A stretch of 64,000 nt of DNA from Enorma phocaeensis. Lineage in GTDB: Bacteria > Actinomycetota > Coriobacteriia > Coriobacteriales > Coriobacteriaceae. The translations under genes were made by a program, and so were the position numbers. How positions within the stretch are numbered: the stretch's first letter is position 1; each line of letters begins with the position of its first letter. Location of the stretch: NCBI RefSeq assembly GCF_016901575.1, contig NZ_JACJKQ010000001.1, positions 1 to 64,000 on the forward strand, in the 5' to 3' direction. The notes under the pieces are model-generated. The model did not search any database. It worked only from the letters and a program-made list of their open reading frames with translations, and was not told where the DNA came from. Below, piece after piece: positions 1 to 7,565 of this stretch.

Positions 1-2
1 AG

Positions 3-53
3 AGCGAATGGGGGTCCCGCCGCTATCTGGACGTGACGCTGCTGGAGGGGTAG
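3..53 (+). CDS. C-terminal tail of an unidentified gene cut by the left edge
   Basis: Reading from base 3, sixteen sense codons end at a TAG at 51-53 (the peptide ends DVTLLEG). The GC-rich codons fit a real gene end, but the piece is too short to assign. A ybbR/cdaR-type gene often precedes glmM in Gram-positive bacteria, which is only a contextual guess here. The gap to glmM is 146 bases. Confidence 0.35.
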   Translation, partial: SEWGSRRYLDVTLLEG

Positions 54-199
54 CCGCACCGGAGGGCGGGCCTATGGGGCTGTCGGAAAGTGCGCAAGAA
101 TCTTGACGGTACCCTGCCGTGGCTCCTCGGGTTGCGGCGGCATAGGGGCGCGGCGTTTTGCCCGTCTGCAATCGGACGCCTATTCGAAAGGATCCAGCG

Positions 200-1540
200 A
201 TGAAATACTTCGGCACCGACGGCTTCCGCGGAGAGGCCAACGTGGGGCTCACCGTCGAGCATGCCTTCAAGATCGGCCGCTATGTTGGCTGGTACTACGG
301 CGAGCGCCAGGGCCGCAAGGCCCGTGTCGTGCTGGGCAAGGACACGCGCCGCTCGAGCTATATGTTCGAGTCGGCGCTCACCGCGGGCCTCGTCGCCTCG
401 GGGGCAGACGTGTACATGCTGCACGTCATCCCTACGCCGGGCGTTGCCTACGAGACGGTCGACGGCCGCTTCGACTGCGGCATCATGATCTCCGCCTCGC
501 ACAATCCCTATACCGACAACGGCATCAAACTTGTCAACAGCGAGGGCTACAAGATGGACGAGGACGTCCTTGAGCTCATCGAGGACTACATCGACGGCAA
601 GAGCGAGGTGCCGCTTGCCACCGGCGACCATATCGGCTCGACCATCGACTACATGCAGGGCCGCAACCGCTACATCGCGCACCTCATTGCCAGCGCCAAC
701 TTCTCGCTGCAGGGCGTGAAGGTCGGCCTCGACTGCGCCAACGGCTCGGCGTCTTCGGTGGCCAAGCCCGTGTTCGACGCCCTCGGCGCCGACGTCCGCG
801 TGATCAACAACGCGCCGAACGGCCTCAACATCAACGTCGACTGCGGCTCCACCCATATCGACCGGCTGCGCCGCCATGTGGTCGAGCAGGGTCTTGACGT
901 GGGCTTCGCCTATGACGGCGACGCCGACCGCTGCATCGCGGTCGACGAGCGCGGCAACGTGGTCGACGGCGACCTCATCATGTATGTCTGCGGCGTCTAC
1001 CTGAACAAGCACGGCCGCCTCACCGCCGGCACCGTCGTGCCCACGGTCATGAGCAACTACGGCCTCTTCAAGGCGTTCGACCAGGCGCGCCTCTCCTACG
1101 AGACCACCGCGGTGGGCGACAAGAACGTCTATGCCTGCATGCGCAAGAACGGCTACAGCCTGGGTGGCGAGCAGTCTGGCCACATCATCTTTGGCGACAT
1201 CGAGTGCACCGGCGACGGCATCATGACGAGCCTGCGCGTCATGGAGGTCATCCGTGCCGAGCGCGAGACCCTCTCTCAGCTGTGCGCGCCCGTCAAGCTG
1301 TATCCGCAGGAGCTCGTGAACGTGCGCGTGAAGGACAAGGACGCCGCCATGGGCGATCCTGCGGTTGCCGATGCGGCGAAGCAGGCGGACGAGTTTCTGG
1401 GTGACCGCGGCCGCGTGCTCGTGCGTGCAAGCGGTACCGAGCCTCTGGTGCGCACGCTCGCGGAGGCGCCGACCGACGAGCTGTGCCGTCAGGCAAACGG
1501 GATCGTGCTGAAGGCGCTGGAGCCGCACCGCGCCGAGTAG
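200..1540 (+). CDS. glmM: Phosphoglucosamine mutase
   Basis: Converts glucosamine-6-phosphate to glucosamine-1-phosphate in the cytosol, the step leading to UDP-N-acetylglucosamine for peptidoglycan and wall glycans. The 446-residue product has the full family layout: GTDGFRGEAN at the N-terminus, the phosphoserine loop SASHNP with the catalytic serine near residue 100, the metal site DGDADRC near 239, the sugar-binding GGEQSGH near 327, and the phosphate-binding RASGTEPLVR near 410. I chose the ATG at 200 because GAAAGGATCC lies just upstream and the protein then starts MKYFGTDGFRG as in the family; an in-frame ATG at 158 would add 14 atypical residues. Length is normal for GlmM. Confidence 0.97.
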   Translation: MKYFGTDGFRGEANVGLTVEHAFKIGRYVGWYYGERQGRKARVVLGKDTRRSSYMFESALTAGLVASGADVYMLHVIPTPGVAYETVDGRFDCGIMISASHNPYTDNGIKLVNSEGYKMDEDVLELIEDYIDGKSEVPLATGDHIGSTIDYMQGRNRYIAHLIASANFSLQGVKVGLDCANGSASSVAKPVFDALGADVRVINNAPNGLNINVDCGSTHIDRLRRHVVEQGLDVGFAYDGDADRCIAVDERGNVVDGDLIMYVCGVYLNKHGRLTAGTVVPTVMSNYGLFKAFDQARLSYETTAVGDKNVYACMRKNGYSLGGEQSGHIIFGDIECTGDGIMTSLRVMEVIRAERETLSQLCAPVKLYPQELVNVRVKDKDAAMGDPAVADAAKQADEFLGDRGRVLVRASGTEPLVRTLAEAPTDELCRQANGIVLKALEPHRAE

Positions 1541-1568
1541 GGAAGTGTCGGCAAATAAGAAGCTGTCG

Positions 1569-1606
1569 TAAGGGCCGCATGGGCAGGGGCGTTCATACGG
1601 TCCTTA
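1569..1606 (+). terminator. Hairpin after glmM, possible terminator or attenuator
   Basis: Arms 1569-1581 and 1594-1606 pair over 13 positions with one G-U pair and one mismatch, around a 12-base loop. What follows is TA-rich (CTTATATATTG) and lacks a clear T-run, so termination is uncertain. Apart from this and the hairpin at 1757-1790, I see no gene in 1541-1839. Confidence 0.4.
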
Positions 1607-1756
1607 CTTATATATTGACAGCTATGGAGAACTGGTTGGTGCGCGGTGCGTGGCCGCGGGCAGGTGGGACGAGTTTGGGCAGGTGGGCGGTAGGCCTGCC
1701 GCCGTCGGCGTAACGTTTATGCAAAGACGGAGGCTTCCTCATTGACGAATAATGTC

Positions 1757-1790
1757 ACCCCTCCTACTATGTAACAAACATGGGAGGGGT
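1757..1790 (+). promoter_or_regulatory. Inverted repeat upstream of the sortase-substrate gene
   Basis: Perfect 8-base arms (ACCCCTCC at 1757-1764, GGAGGGGT at 1783-1790) enclose a second dyad, ATGT (1769-1772) and ACAT (1778-1781), around AACAA. It lies 50 bases before the ATG at 1840, so it could be an operator or a 5' untranslated RNA hairpin. No T-run follows, so it is not a simple terminator. Confidence 0.4.
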
Positions 1791-1839
1791 AGGACACTAT
1801 TTCTTCCCGGCTTTGGCAACATGAGAAGGAGCCACCTGT

Positions 1840-2484
1840 ATGAAGAAGTTTGTCACCATGCTTGCTGCTGCGACGCTGGCGTTTTCTGTCCCCTGCGTTG
1901 CGCTTGCTGCTCAGTTCAACAGCCCGAGCGGCACCACCGTCACCTCCCCGTCCGCCCCGAACGGCATCGACGTGTCGATGACCGTCTCCGGCGACGTCAC
2001 GAGCGCCTCCGGCTCCGGCTACATCGAGGTCCTGCCTGCCGACACCGGCGTCCAGGCAGATAACGTGCCCGCCGGCGTGGCCCCCGATGCCACCTTCACC
2101 GTCGAGGCCGTGGGCGACGCCACCTTCACTGAGCTCACGCTCACCTTCAGCGTCGGCTCCGAGTACGCGGGTGCCAACGCGACCGTCTACATCACCCACG
2201 GTGACGGCTCGAGCGAGGTTCGCGAGGTGACCGTTGCCGCCAACGGCACCATCGAGATCACCGTCGACCGCCTCTCGGTCTTCTCCGTCGTCGTCGACAA
2301 GGACTCCGTCCCCGCTGACGGCGCCGGAACCACCACGGGCACCGGCTCGACCGCCAACCCCGACACCTCTGCGACTTCGCCCCAGACCGGCGTCTTCGTT
2401 GCCCCGATCGCCGCAGTGACCGCAGTCGCCACCATGGGCGCCGCTGCCTCCGCCGTCGCTCTGCGTAAGAAGGGCTCCAAGTAG
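1840..2484 (+). CDS. Secreted sortase substrate with SPQTG cell-wall sorting signal
   Basis: A 214-residue surface protein. It has a Sec signal peptide (MKKFVTMLAAATLAFS, predicted cut after ALAA near residue 24), a beta-rich Thr/Ser/Val domain of about 130 residues, then a Thr/Gly-rich linker. The C-terminus carries the three parts of a sorting signal: SPQTG, a hydrophobic stretch of about 23 residues, and the basic tail RKKGSK. SPxTG-type motifs are known substrates of class B sortases, as in Clostridioides difficile, and a class-B-like sortase gene follows 162 bases downstream. AGAAGGAG is the ribosome site. The middle domain is not recognised. It may be a small wall-anchored adhesin or envelope protein; its function is unknown. 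Confidence 0.85.
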   Translation: MKKFVTMLAAATLAFSVPCVALAAQFNSPSGTTVTSPSAPNGIDVSMTVSGDVTSASGSGYIEVLPADTGVQADNVPAGVAPDATFTVEAVGDATFTELTLTFSVGSEYAGANATVYITHGDGSSEVREVTVAANGTIEITVDRLSVFSVVVDKDSVPADGAGTTTGTGSTANPDTSATSPQTGVFVAPIAAVTAVATMGAAASAVALRKKGSK

Positions 2485-2548
2485 GCTTGCATGTTGCAGG
2501 CGTCGCTTGCGTTCGTACGCCGAGGCGCCGCTACGTTATAGGCATGTG

Positions 2549-2580
2549 ATGGGAACCTGCTTTGCGCGGGTTCCCATTTT
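2549..2580 (+). terminator. Rho-independent terminator of the sortase-substrate gene
   Basis: A 12-base stem (2549-2560 with 2566-2577, one G-U pair) with loop TTTGC is followed by TTTTG. It separates the substrate gene from the sortase gene, so the two are probably transcribed separately or with read-through. Confidence 0.8.
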
Positions 2581-2646
2581 GTATATCTGCCACACGTTTC
2601 ACGACTCTCGAGGCCAGACGTTGGTGGCAGTAGGAATGGATGAGAG

Positions 2647-3654
2647 ATGACAGACGGCAACAGGCTTGGCAAGCATGCTCGCGTGTCCCCGGCATCGGAT
2701 CTGGTCCCAGCGGGGGAGGAGCGCCCAAGCGACGCTTCGTCCAAGATGGAATCGAGCGTCTCACCTGAGGTGGCGACCGATTCTCAGGAGTCGCCTGGGT
2801 CCGCCTCGGCGAAGGACGCCGAGTCAGCGCCCGACTCCGGGATGGCTCATGGCCCCAAGCAGGGCTCCCGGCCCCATCAGGCTCCTGGCTCGACGTCGGC
2901 GCTGCGCAGGCCCGTGCTGGTTGCCGTGCTCGTCGTGTGCCTGGCGGTCGCCGTGGGCGGTTTCGTTACGCTTTCGGGCGTGCTCTCCGCTGGCGAGCGT
3001 GCGCGCGAGCGACAGGAGCAGACGCCGGTTCCCGAGACTCCCACCGAGGAGGAGCTGCCCGACAACCCCATCGACTTCGCGGCGGAACAGGAAAAGAGCG
3101 CCGACATCTATGCGTGGATCTATATTCCCGACACCGGCGTCAACCTCCCCATCGTGCAGAGCTCGGTCGACGACAACTTCTATCTGAGGCGCGACGTTAC
3201 GGGTGCCGACGACGTCTTTGGCTCCATCTTCACCCAGAGCATGAATGCGCGCGACTTCTCCGACCCGGTGACCCTCGTATACGGGCACGACACCGACAAC
3301 GGGACCATGTTCGGCGACCTCCACAAATTTGAGGACAAGACGTTCTTCGACGAGCACGAAGACATGTATATCTACACGCCCGGCCACATCCTTACCTACC
3401 GGATCGTGGCGGCATATGTGTACGACGACCGCCACATCATGAACAGCTTCGACTTCTCGGATCTTGCTGTGCGCCAGCGGTACTTTGATTCGGTGTTGAA
3501 CCCCACCTCGATGGTGGTGAACGTCCGCGACGGCGTCACGCTCACCACTGATGACAAGATCGTGCAGCTGAGCACCTGCAACGGCGTGAGCACGAGCGAC
3601 AATACCCGCTATCTGGTGACAGGAGTGTTGGTCGATGACCAAGAGACCAAGTGA
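2647..3654 (+). CDS. Membrane-anchored class B-type sortase
   Basis: A cysteine transpeptidase that should cut the SPQTG motif of surface proteins and join them to the wall. The 335-residue product has a long acidic, Ser/Pro-rich cytosolic N-terminus (about 1-85), one membrane helix (about 88-110), a linker and the catalytic domain. The domain opens with the class-B-like pattern DIYAWIYIPDTGVNLPIVQS and FYLRRDV, and has the triad His214 (YGHD), Cys311 (LSTCNG) and Arg321 (TRYLV). Its 3' end overlaps the LCP gene by 20 bases, which suggests coupled expression. The neighbouring substrate gene at 1840-2484 is the obvious target. Class B is judged from motifs and length, not from a tree. The cytosolic tail is unusually long for a sortase. 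Confidence 0.88.
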   Translation: MTDGNRLGKHARVSPASDLVPAGEERPSDASSKMESSVSPEVATDSQESPGSASAKDAESAPDSGMAHGPKQGSRPHQAPGSTSALRRPVLVAVLVVCLAVAVGGFVTLSGVLSAGERARERQEQTPVPETPTEEELPDNPIDFAAEQEKSADIYAWIYIPDTGVNLPIVQSSVDDNFYLRRDVTGADDVFGSIFTQSMNARDFSDPVTLVYGHDTDNGTMFGDLHKFEDKTFFDEHEDMYIYTPGHILTYRIVAAYVYDDRHIMNSFDFSDLAVRQRYFDSVLNPTSMVVNVRDGVTLTTDDKIVQLSTCNGVSTSDNTRYLVTGVLVDDQETK

Positions 3655-5119
3655 GGATGCCGCCGGCATGGAAGACACCGTAATGGGCGGGGCTGCGCGC
3701 GAGAGGAGGGAGGCGGGCCTCCAGCCTTCGGGCGCCAAGCTCTCCGCGTCTCCCGATGCGGACGGCGCCGAGGCGGAGGAGGACGATTTGCCTGCGCGCC
3801 CCCGTGGCAACCATTTCAAGCCGTCGAAGCCGGACCCCGCCCAACATGACGAGGCCGGCGAAGACGCCGCCGATGTGCGAGAAGCTGATGCAAAACCTTC
3901 TTTTGGAGCTTCTAGCGCGGTGGATGACGGGAAGTCTCTGGATGCCGCGCATCCAGAAGATGCCGGAGAGCCTGTCGACCCTGAGCGGGAAGAGGTGCAA
4001 GACGGCGACCTGCCGCCGCTGCCCGAGCTGCCGACCGACCCTCACGAGGGGCTTCGTCGCGTACGCAAAAAGACCCATAACAAGGCAAAGCGCCGCCTTA
4101 AAATCGCCGCCGCGGCGGTGCTCGTGGTGGCCGTGCTCGCCGGGACGGCCGTCTTTGCGCTCAACCGCCTCGTGGCGCAGGGCGGCGAGGCGCTCCGCAG
4201 CGCCTCGACGCCCGAGGACCTGCAGGCGGCGGAAGACGCCGAGACCAAAGACGAGGGCCTGACGGTCGAATACCAGGGCAAGACCTATCGATACAACGAG
4301 AACATGGTGTCGATCGTGGTCATCGGCTACGACAGGCGTGACAGCGTGGAGACCACGGGCAAGGCGGGGCAGGGCGACGCGATCATGGTCGTCGCCATGG
4401 ATACCGAGACGGGCGCGATGCGCGTCATCGGCATTCCGCGCGACACCATGGTCGACGTGGACGAGCATCTGGGCGACGCGTTCATCGGCCAGGACCAGAT
4501 GCAGATCGCGCTTGCCTTCAGCTATGGCGACGGGTATGACGAGAGCAGCCGCAACGTGGTCCGCGCCGTGTCGCGCGTGCTCTACAACGTGCCCATGGAG
4601 TACTACTTCGCCATGGACATGAACGGCGTCGGTCCTCTGAACGATGCCGTGGGCGGCGTGACGCTCACCCCGATTGCCTCCATCCCAAACACCTCGATCG
4701 TCGAGGGCCAGCAGATCACGCTTCGCGGCAGGCTTGCGCTGAACTACCTGCAGTATCGCGACACCTCGCAGCTCACCTCGTCGCTCGATCGGCAGGCTCG
4801 CCAGGTGCAGTACCTTCAGGCGTTCTTCCCGCAGGCAATCGCCAGCGCGCAGGGCAATCCCGGCGTGTTGATCGACCTGTATAACACCGCGCTCGAATAC
4901 TCCACCACCAACCTGGGGCTGAGCGAGTTCAGCTTCTTGGCCGCGCAGCTCATCCAAAACGGCATGAGCCAGCTCGACGTGACGACGCTTCAGGGCGAGG
5001 CGGTGAAGGGCACGCAATACGTCGAGTTCTATCCCGACATGACGAGCGTATACGAGACCGTGCTCGACACCTATTACACCGTGGTGGATGAGAAGGCGGC
5101 TGAGGACACCGAGGAATAG
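3635..5119 (+). CDS. LytR-CpsA-Psr (LCP) family glycopolymer ligase
   Basis: LCP enzymes move undecaprenyl-linked glycopolymers onto peptidoglycan on the outer face of the membrane. This 494-residue protein has a long charged, low-complexity cytosolic N-terminus (about 1-150), one membrane helix (about 153-175) and an LCP domain. Visible motifs are VVIGYDRRD, GQGDAIMVVAMD, IGIPRDTMVD, and the late arginine block ALNYLQYRD plus LDRQARQ, which is the phosphate-binding part. The start used, ATG at 3635, overlaps the sortase gene by 20 bases; an in-frame ATG at 3668 is an alternative. Beside a sortase it belongs to a wall-attachment group, and it could attach the glycan made by the 32-56 kb locus (inference). 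Confidence 0.88.
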   Translation: MTKRPSEDAAGMEDTVMGGAARERREAGLQPSGAKLSASPDADGAEAEEDDLPARPRGNHFKPSKPDPAQHDEAGEDAADVREADAKPSFGASSAVDDGKSLDAAHPEDAGEPVDPEREEVQDGDLPPLPELPTDPHEGLRRVRKKTHNKAKRRLKIAAAAVLVVAVLAGTAVFALNRLVAQGGEALRSASTPEDLQAAEDAETKDEGLTVEYQGKTYRYNENMVSIVVIGYDRRDSVETTGKAGQGDAIMVVAMDTETGAMRVIGIPRDTMVDVDEHLGDAFIGQDQMQIALAFSYGDGYDESSRNVVRAVSRVLYNVPMEYYFAMDMNGVGPLNDAVGGVTLTPIASIPNTSIVEGQQITLRGRLALNYLQYRDTSQLTSSLDRQARQVQYLQAFFPQAIASAQGNPGVLIDLYNTALEYSTTNLGLSEFSFLAAQLIQNGMSQLDVTTLQGEAVKGTQYVEFYPDMTSVYETVLDTYYTVVDEKAAEDTEE

Positions 5120-5348
5120 GCGGGAGAATCCCTGTTGCGCGACAGTGGTATCGCAAATTGAGGTCCAGTGGCCCTCCGGGGCGGGGGTGCGGGGCGGTCT
5201 ACGCATAAAGAAATGCAAAATGCCTGAAAGAACCGGCAGTTCTATGCAGGTAGAGCACCCTTGCGCACTGAAGTGTGCTAAAGTATGCGCGTTTACATCG
5301 ACGCTGCCAATCCCAGCGCGCGAGCAACCAATGTGGAGGAGGATTTTC

Positions 5349-7193
5349 ATGCCCGAGAAGATTGAAGAGCTGGTTCGCGCCGCACTCGCCGCGGCCCAGG
5401 ACGCAGGCGACCTGCCCGCGTTCGACCTGGAAGATTGCGGTGTCGAGCGACCGGCGGACACTTCTCATGGTGAGTGGACCTCCACCATGGCGCTGAAGTC
5501 CGCCAAGTTCGCGCACTGCGCCCCGAAGAAGATCGCCGACGCCGTGTGCGCGCACATGCCCGCAGACCCGGTTGTCGAGAAGGTCGAGGTCGCTGGCCCC
5601 GGCTTCATCAACTTCTACCTGTCTGCCGCTGCCAAGAACGCCGTGTTTGCCGAGGCGCGCGAGCAGGGCATGGACTTCGCCCGCTCCAACGTGGGCGGCG
5701 GCCTCAAGACCCAGGTCGAGTTCGTTTCCGCAAACCCCGTCGGCCCCATGCACGTGGGCCATGGTCGCTGGGCCGCGCTTGGCGACTCCATGTGCCGCGT
5801 CATGTCGCACGCCGGCTACGACATTCAGCGCGAGTTCTGGATCAACGACTACGGCAACCAGATGAACACCTTCGGCAACTCCATCTCGAAGCGCTATATG
5901 CAGCTCGCCGACATCATGGAGAAGCAGGGCTGCGACATCGACGCCGCCCGCGACTTCCTGGCAAAGGACCGCGACAACTTCGTGCAGGACGAGGCCGACG
6001 AGCATCCCGACAGCCATCCCTACATGGATGACTTCACGGCCGACCTCGGCAAGGACTCCTACGGCGGCACCTACATCATCGACGAGGCGGCTGCCTTCTG
6101 GAAGAGCGATGGCGACAAGTGGGTCGACGCCGACCCGCAGGAGCGCATGCTCTCCTTCCGCGAGCGCGGCTATCAGAAGATGCTCAAGGACATGCGCGAG
6201 ACCTGCCACGACGTGCGCTGCGACTTCGACGTGTGGATGAGCGAGCGCACCATGTACCAGAAGGACTGGACGGGCACCTCTCCGGTCGAGCGCGCCTACG
6301 CCAAGCTCGATGAGATGGGCTACCTCTATCGCACCGACGACGGCGCGCTGTGGTTCAAGTCCACCGCCTTCGGTGACGACAAGGACCGCGTGATTCAGAA
6401 GTCCAACGGCGACTACACCTACTTCTCCTCCGATATCGCCTACCACTGGAACAAGTTCCAGCGCGTGGACCATGTCATCGACATCTGGGGCGCCGACCAC
6501 CATGGCTATATCGCCCGCGTGCGCGCCGTCTGCGACGCCCTCGGCTACCCCGGGCAGTTCGAGGTGCCGCTGGGCCAGTTCGTGAACCTGCTTCGCTCCG
6601 GCAAGCCCGTGCGCATGTCCAAGCGCAAGGGCACGATGATCACCTTCCGCGAACTCATCGACGAGGTGGGTGCCGACGCCACCCGCTACACGCTCGTCTC
6701 CCGCTCCTCCAACCAGACCATCGACTTCGACATCGATGCCGTGAAGGAGAAGAGCCAGTCGAACCCCGTGTATTACGTGCAGTATGCCCACGCCCGCATC
6801 TGCTCCATCCTGCGCAAGGCTGCAGGCGTTACCAAGGAGCAGGCCGACCTCATGGGCATGGAGGCCGTCGCGGTGAAGGCCGTCGGCAGCGACGTCAACT
6901 ACTCGCTGCTCACCGACCCCACCGAGCTCGCGCTCTCCCGCAAGCTCTCCGAGCTGCAGGACCTCATCGCTGGCTGCGCCCGTGACCGCGCGCCGTTCCG
7001 CCTCACCCATTATCTGGAGGAGCTGGCCGCCGACTTCCACAGCTTCTACGCCGCGTGCCAGGTGCTGCCGAGCGAGGGCCGTCCGGTCGATCCGGAGCTC
7101 ACCCGCGCCCGTCTCGCCGCCTGCGACGCCGTCCGCTCGGTGCTCGCGCTCGTCCTGTCGCTCATCGGCGTGTCCGCGCCTACGCAGATGTAG
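5349..7193 (+). CDS. argS: Arginyl-tRNA synthetase
   Basis: Class I aminoacyl-tRNA synthetase that charges tRNA-Arg. The 614-residue product has the HIGH-type motif HVGH at residues 135-138, the ArgS-typical SANPVGPMHVGHGR context, a KMSKS-like loop RMSKRKG near 422-428, and the C-terminal helical anticodon-binding (DALR-type) domain with SNPVYYVQYAHAR. The start is fixed by a strong ribosome site GGAGGAGG six bases before ATG 5349; the frame is open further upstream to 5088 but that part is not family-like. The upstream gap 5120-5348 holds no other gene. A candidate extended -10, TGCTAAAGT, lies at 5276-5284. Confidence 0.96.
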   Translation: MPEKIEELVRAALAAAQDAGDLPAFDLEDCGVERPADTSHGEWTSTMALKSAKFAHCAPKKIADAVCAHMPADPVVEKVEVAGPGFINFYLSAAAKNAVFAEAREQGMDFARSNVGGGLKTQVEFVSANPVGPMHVGHGRWAALGDSMCRVMSHAGYDIQREFWINDYGNQMNTFGNSISKRYMQLADIMEKQGCDIDAARDFLAKDRDNFVQDEADEHPDSHPYMDDFTADLGKDSYGGTYIIDEAAAFWKSDGDKWVDADPQERMLSFRERGYQKMLKDMRETCHDVRCDFDVWMSERTMYQKDWTGTSPVERAYAKLDEMGYLYRTDDGALWFKSTAFGDDKDRVIQKSNGDYTYFSSDIAYHWNKFQRVDHVIDIWGADHHGYIARVRAVCDALGYPGQFEVPLGQFVNLLRSGKPVRMSKRKGTMITFRELIDEVGADATRYTLVSRSSNQTIDFDIDAVKEKSQSNPVYYVQYAHARICSILRKAAGVTKEQADLMGMEAVAVKAVGSDVNYSLLTDPTELALSRKLSELQDLIAGCARDRAPFRLTHYLEELAADFHSFYAACQVLPSEGRPVDPELTRARLAACDAVRSVLALVLSLIGVSAPTQM

Positions 7194-7245
7194 GCTCTCC
7201 GGCGCCGGTTTGCCCCGGTAGCCGTGCGTATATGACGCGTTTATG

Positions 7246-7283
7246 ACGCCCGTCCGGCCGTTCGCCGGGCGGGCGTTCGTTTT
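7246..7283 (+). terminator. Rho-independent terminator after argS
   Basis: Arms 7246-7258 and 7264-7276 pair over 13 positions with one G-U pair around loop CGTTC, followed by TTCGTTTT. Confidence 0.85.
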
Positions 7284-7304
7284 GTCGGCGCGTTTGGTGG
7301 GTTG

Positions 7305-7313
7305 TGTTACACT
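7305..7313 (+). promoter_or_regulatory. Probable rho promoter (extended -10)
   Basis: TGTTACACT has the extended -10 form TGN plus TACACT. No good -35 is present at normal spacing. It gives a leader of about 245 bases before the chosen rho start. Confidence 0.45.
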
Positions 7314-7565
7314 ACAGGTGCGCAAAGGCGCATCTCCCCTTAAGAACATATTTCGGCACCGCAGCAGCATATGTGACGTTTGGCGCGAGTAATTACTTCT
7401 TGGCGGTGCATCCGAGATGCCAAGGCGCTTGCATTCTTACCTATTTGTCTCGGCGACGGGCGATATTTGCATGCAGGACCAGGTCCTGAGCGCGGCATGT
7501 CGCGAAGGGCGTCGAGTGGACGCATCGCAGGCGAGAGCGTCCATCGGAAGAAAGTTGGCAGATAC
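7314..7565 (+). other. Long untranslated leader of rho
   Basis: About 250 bases lie between the likely promoter and the rho start. They hold a 5-bp hairpin at the very 5' end (7319-7323 with 7328-7332) and a bulged hairpin at 7399-7424. The rho frame stays open back to 7380, so part could instead be coding, but that sequence has no family-like residues. A long leader is compatible with Rho autoregulation, which is known in other bacteria and is inferred here. Confidence 0.4.

Noticed and set aside
23-1528. 501-residue open frame on the minus strand opposite glmM
   Set aside because: It is the mirror of a GC-rich gene in the antisense frame (repeated V/A/H/D stretches, no motif), while glmM itself has every family motif.
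5261-5284. TTGCGC plus TAAAGT as a full promoter for argS
   Set aside because: The spacing is only 12 bases; at best the extended -10 alone works.
5199-7370. 723-residue open frame opposite argS
   Set aside because: Antisense shadow with no domain pattern; it also crosses the argS terminator.
7380-7565. 62-residue upstream extension of rho
   Set aside because: Open but not family-like, and the residues do not resemble the low-complexity style of the Rho N-terminus; kept as leader, though ATG 7497 cannot be fully excluded.
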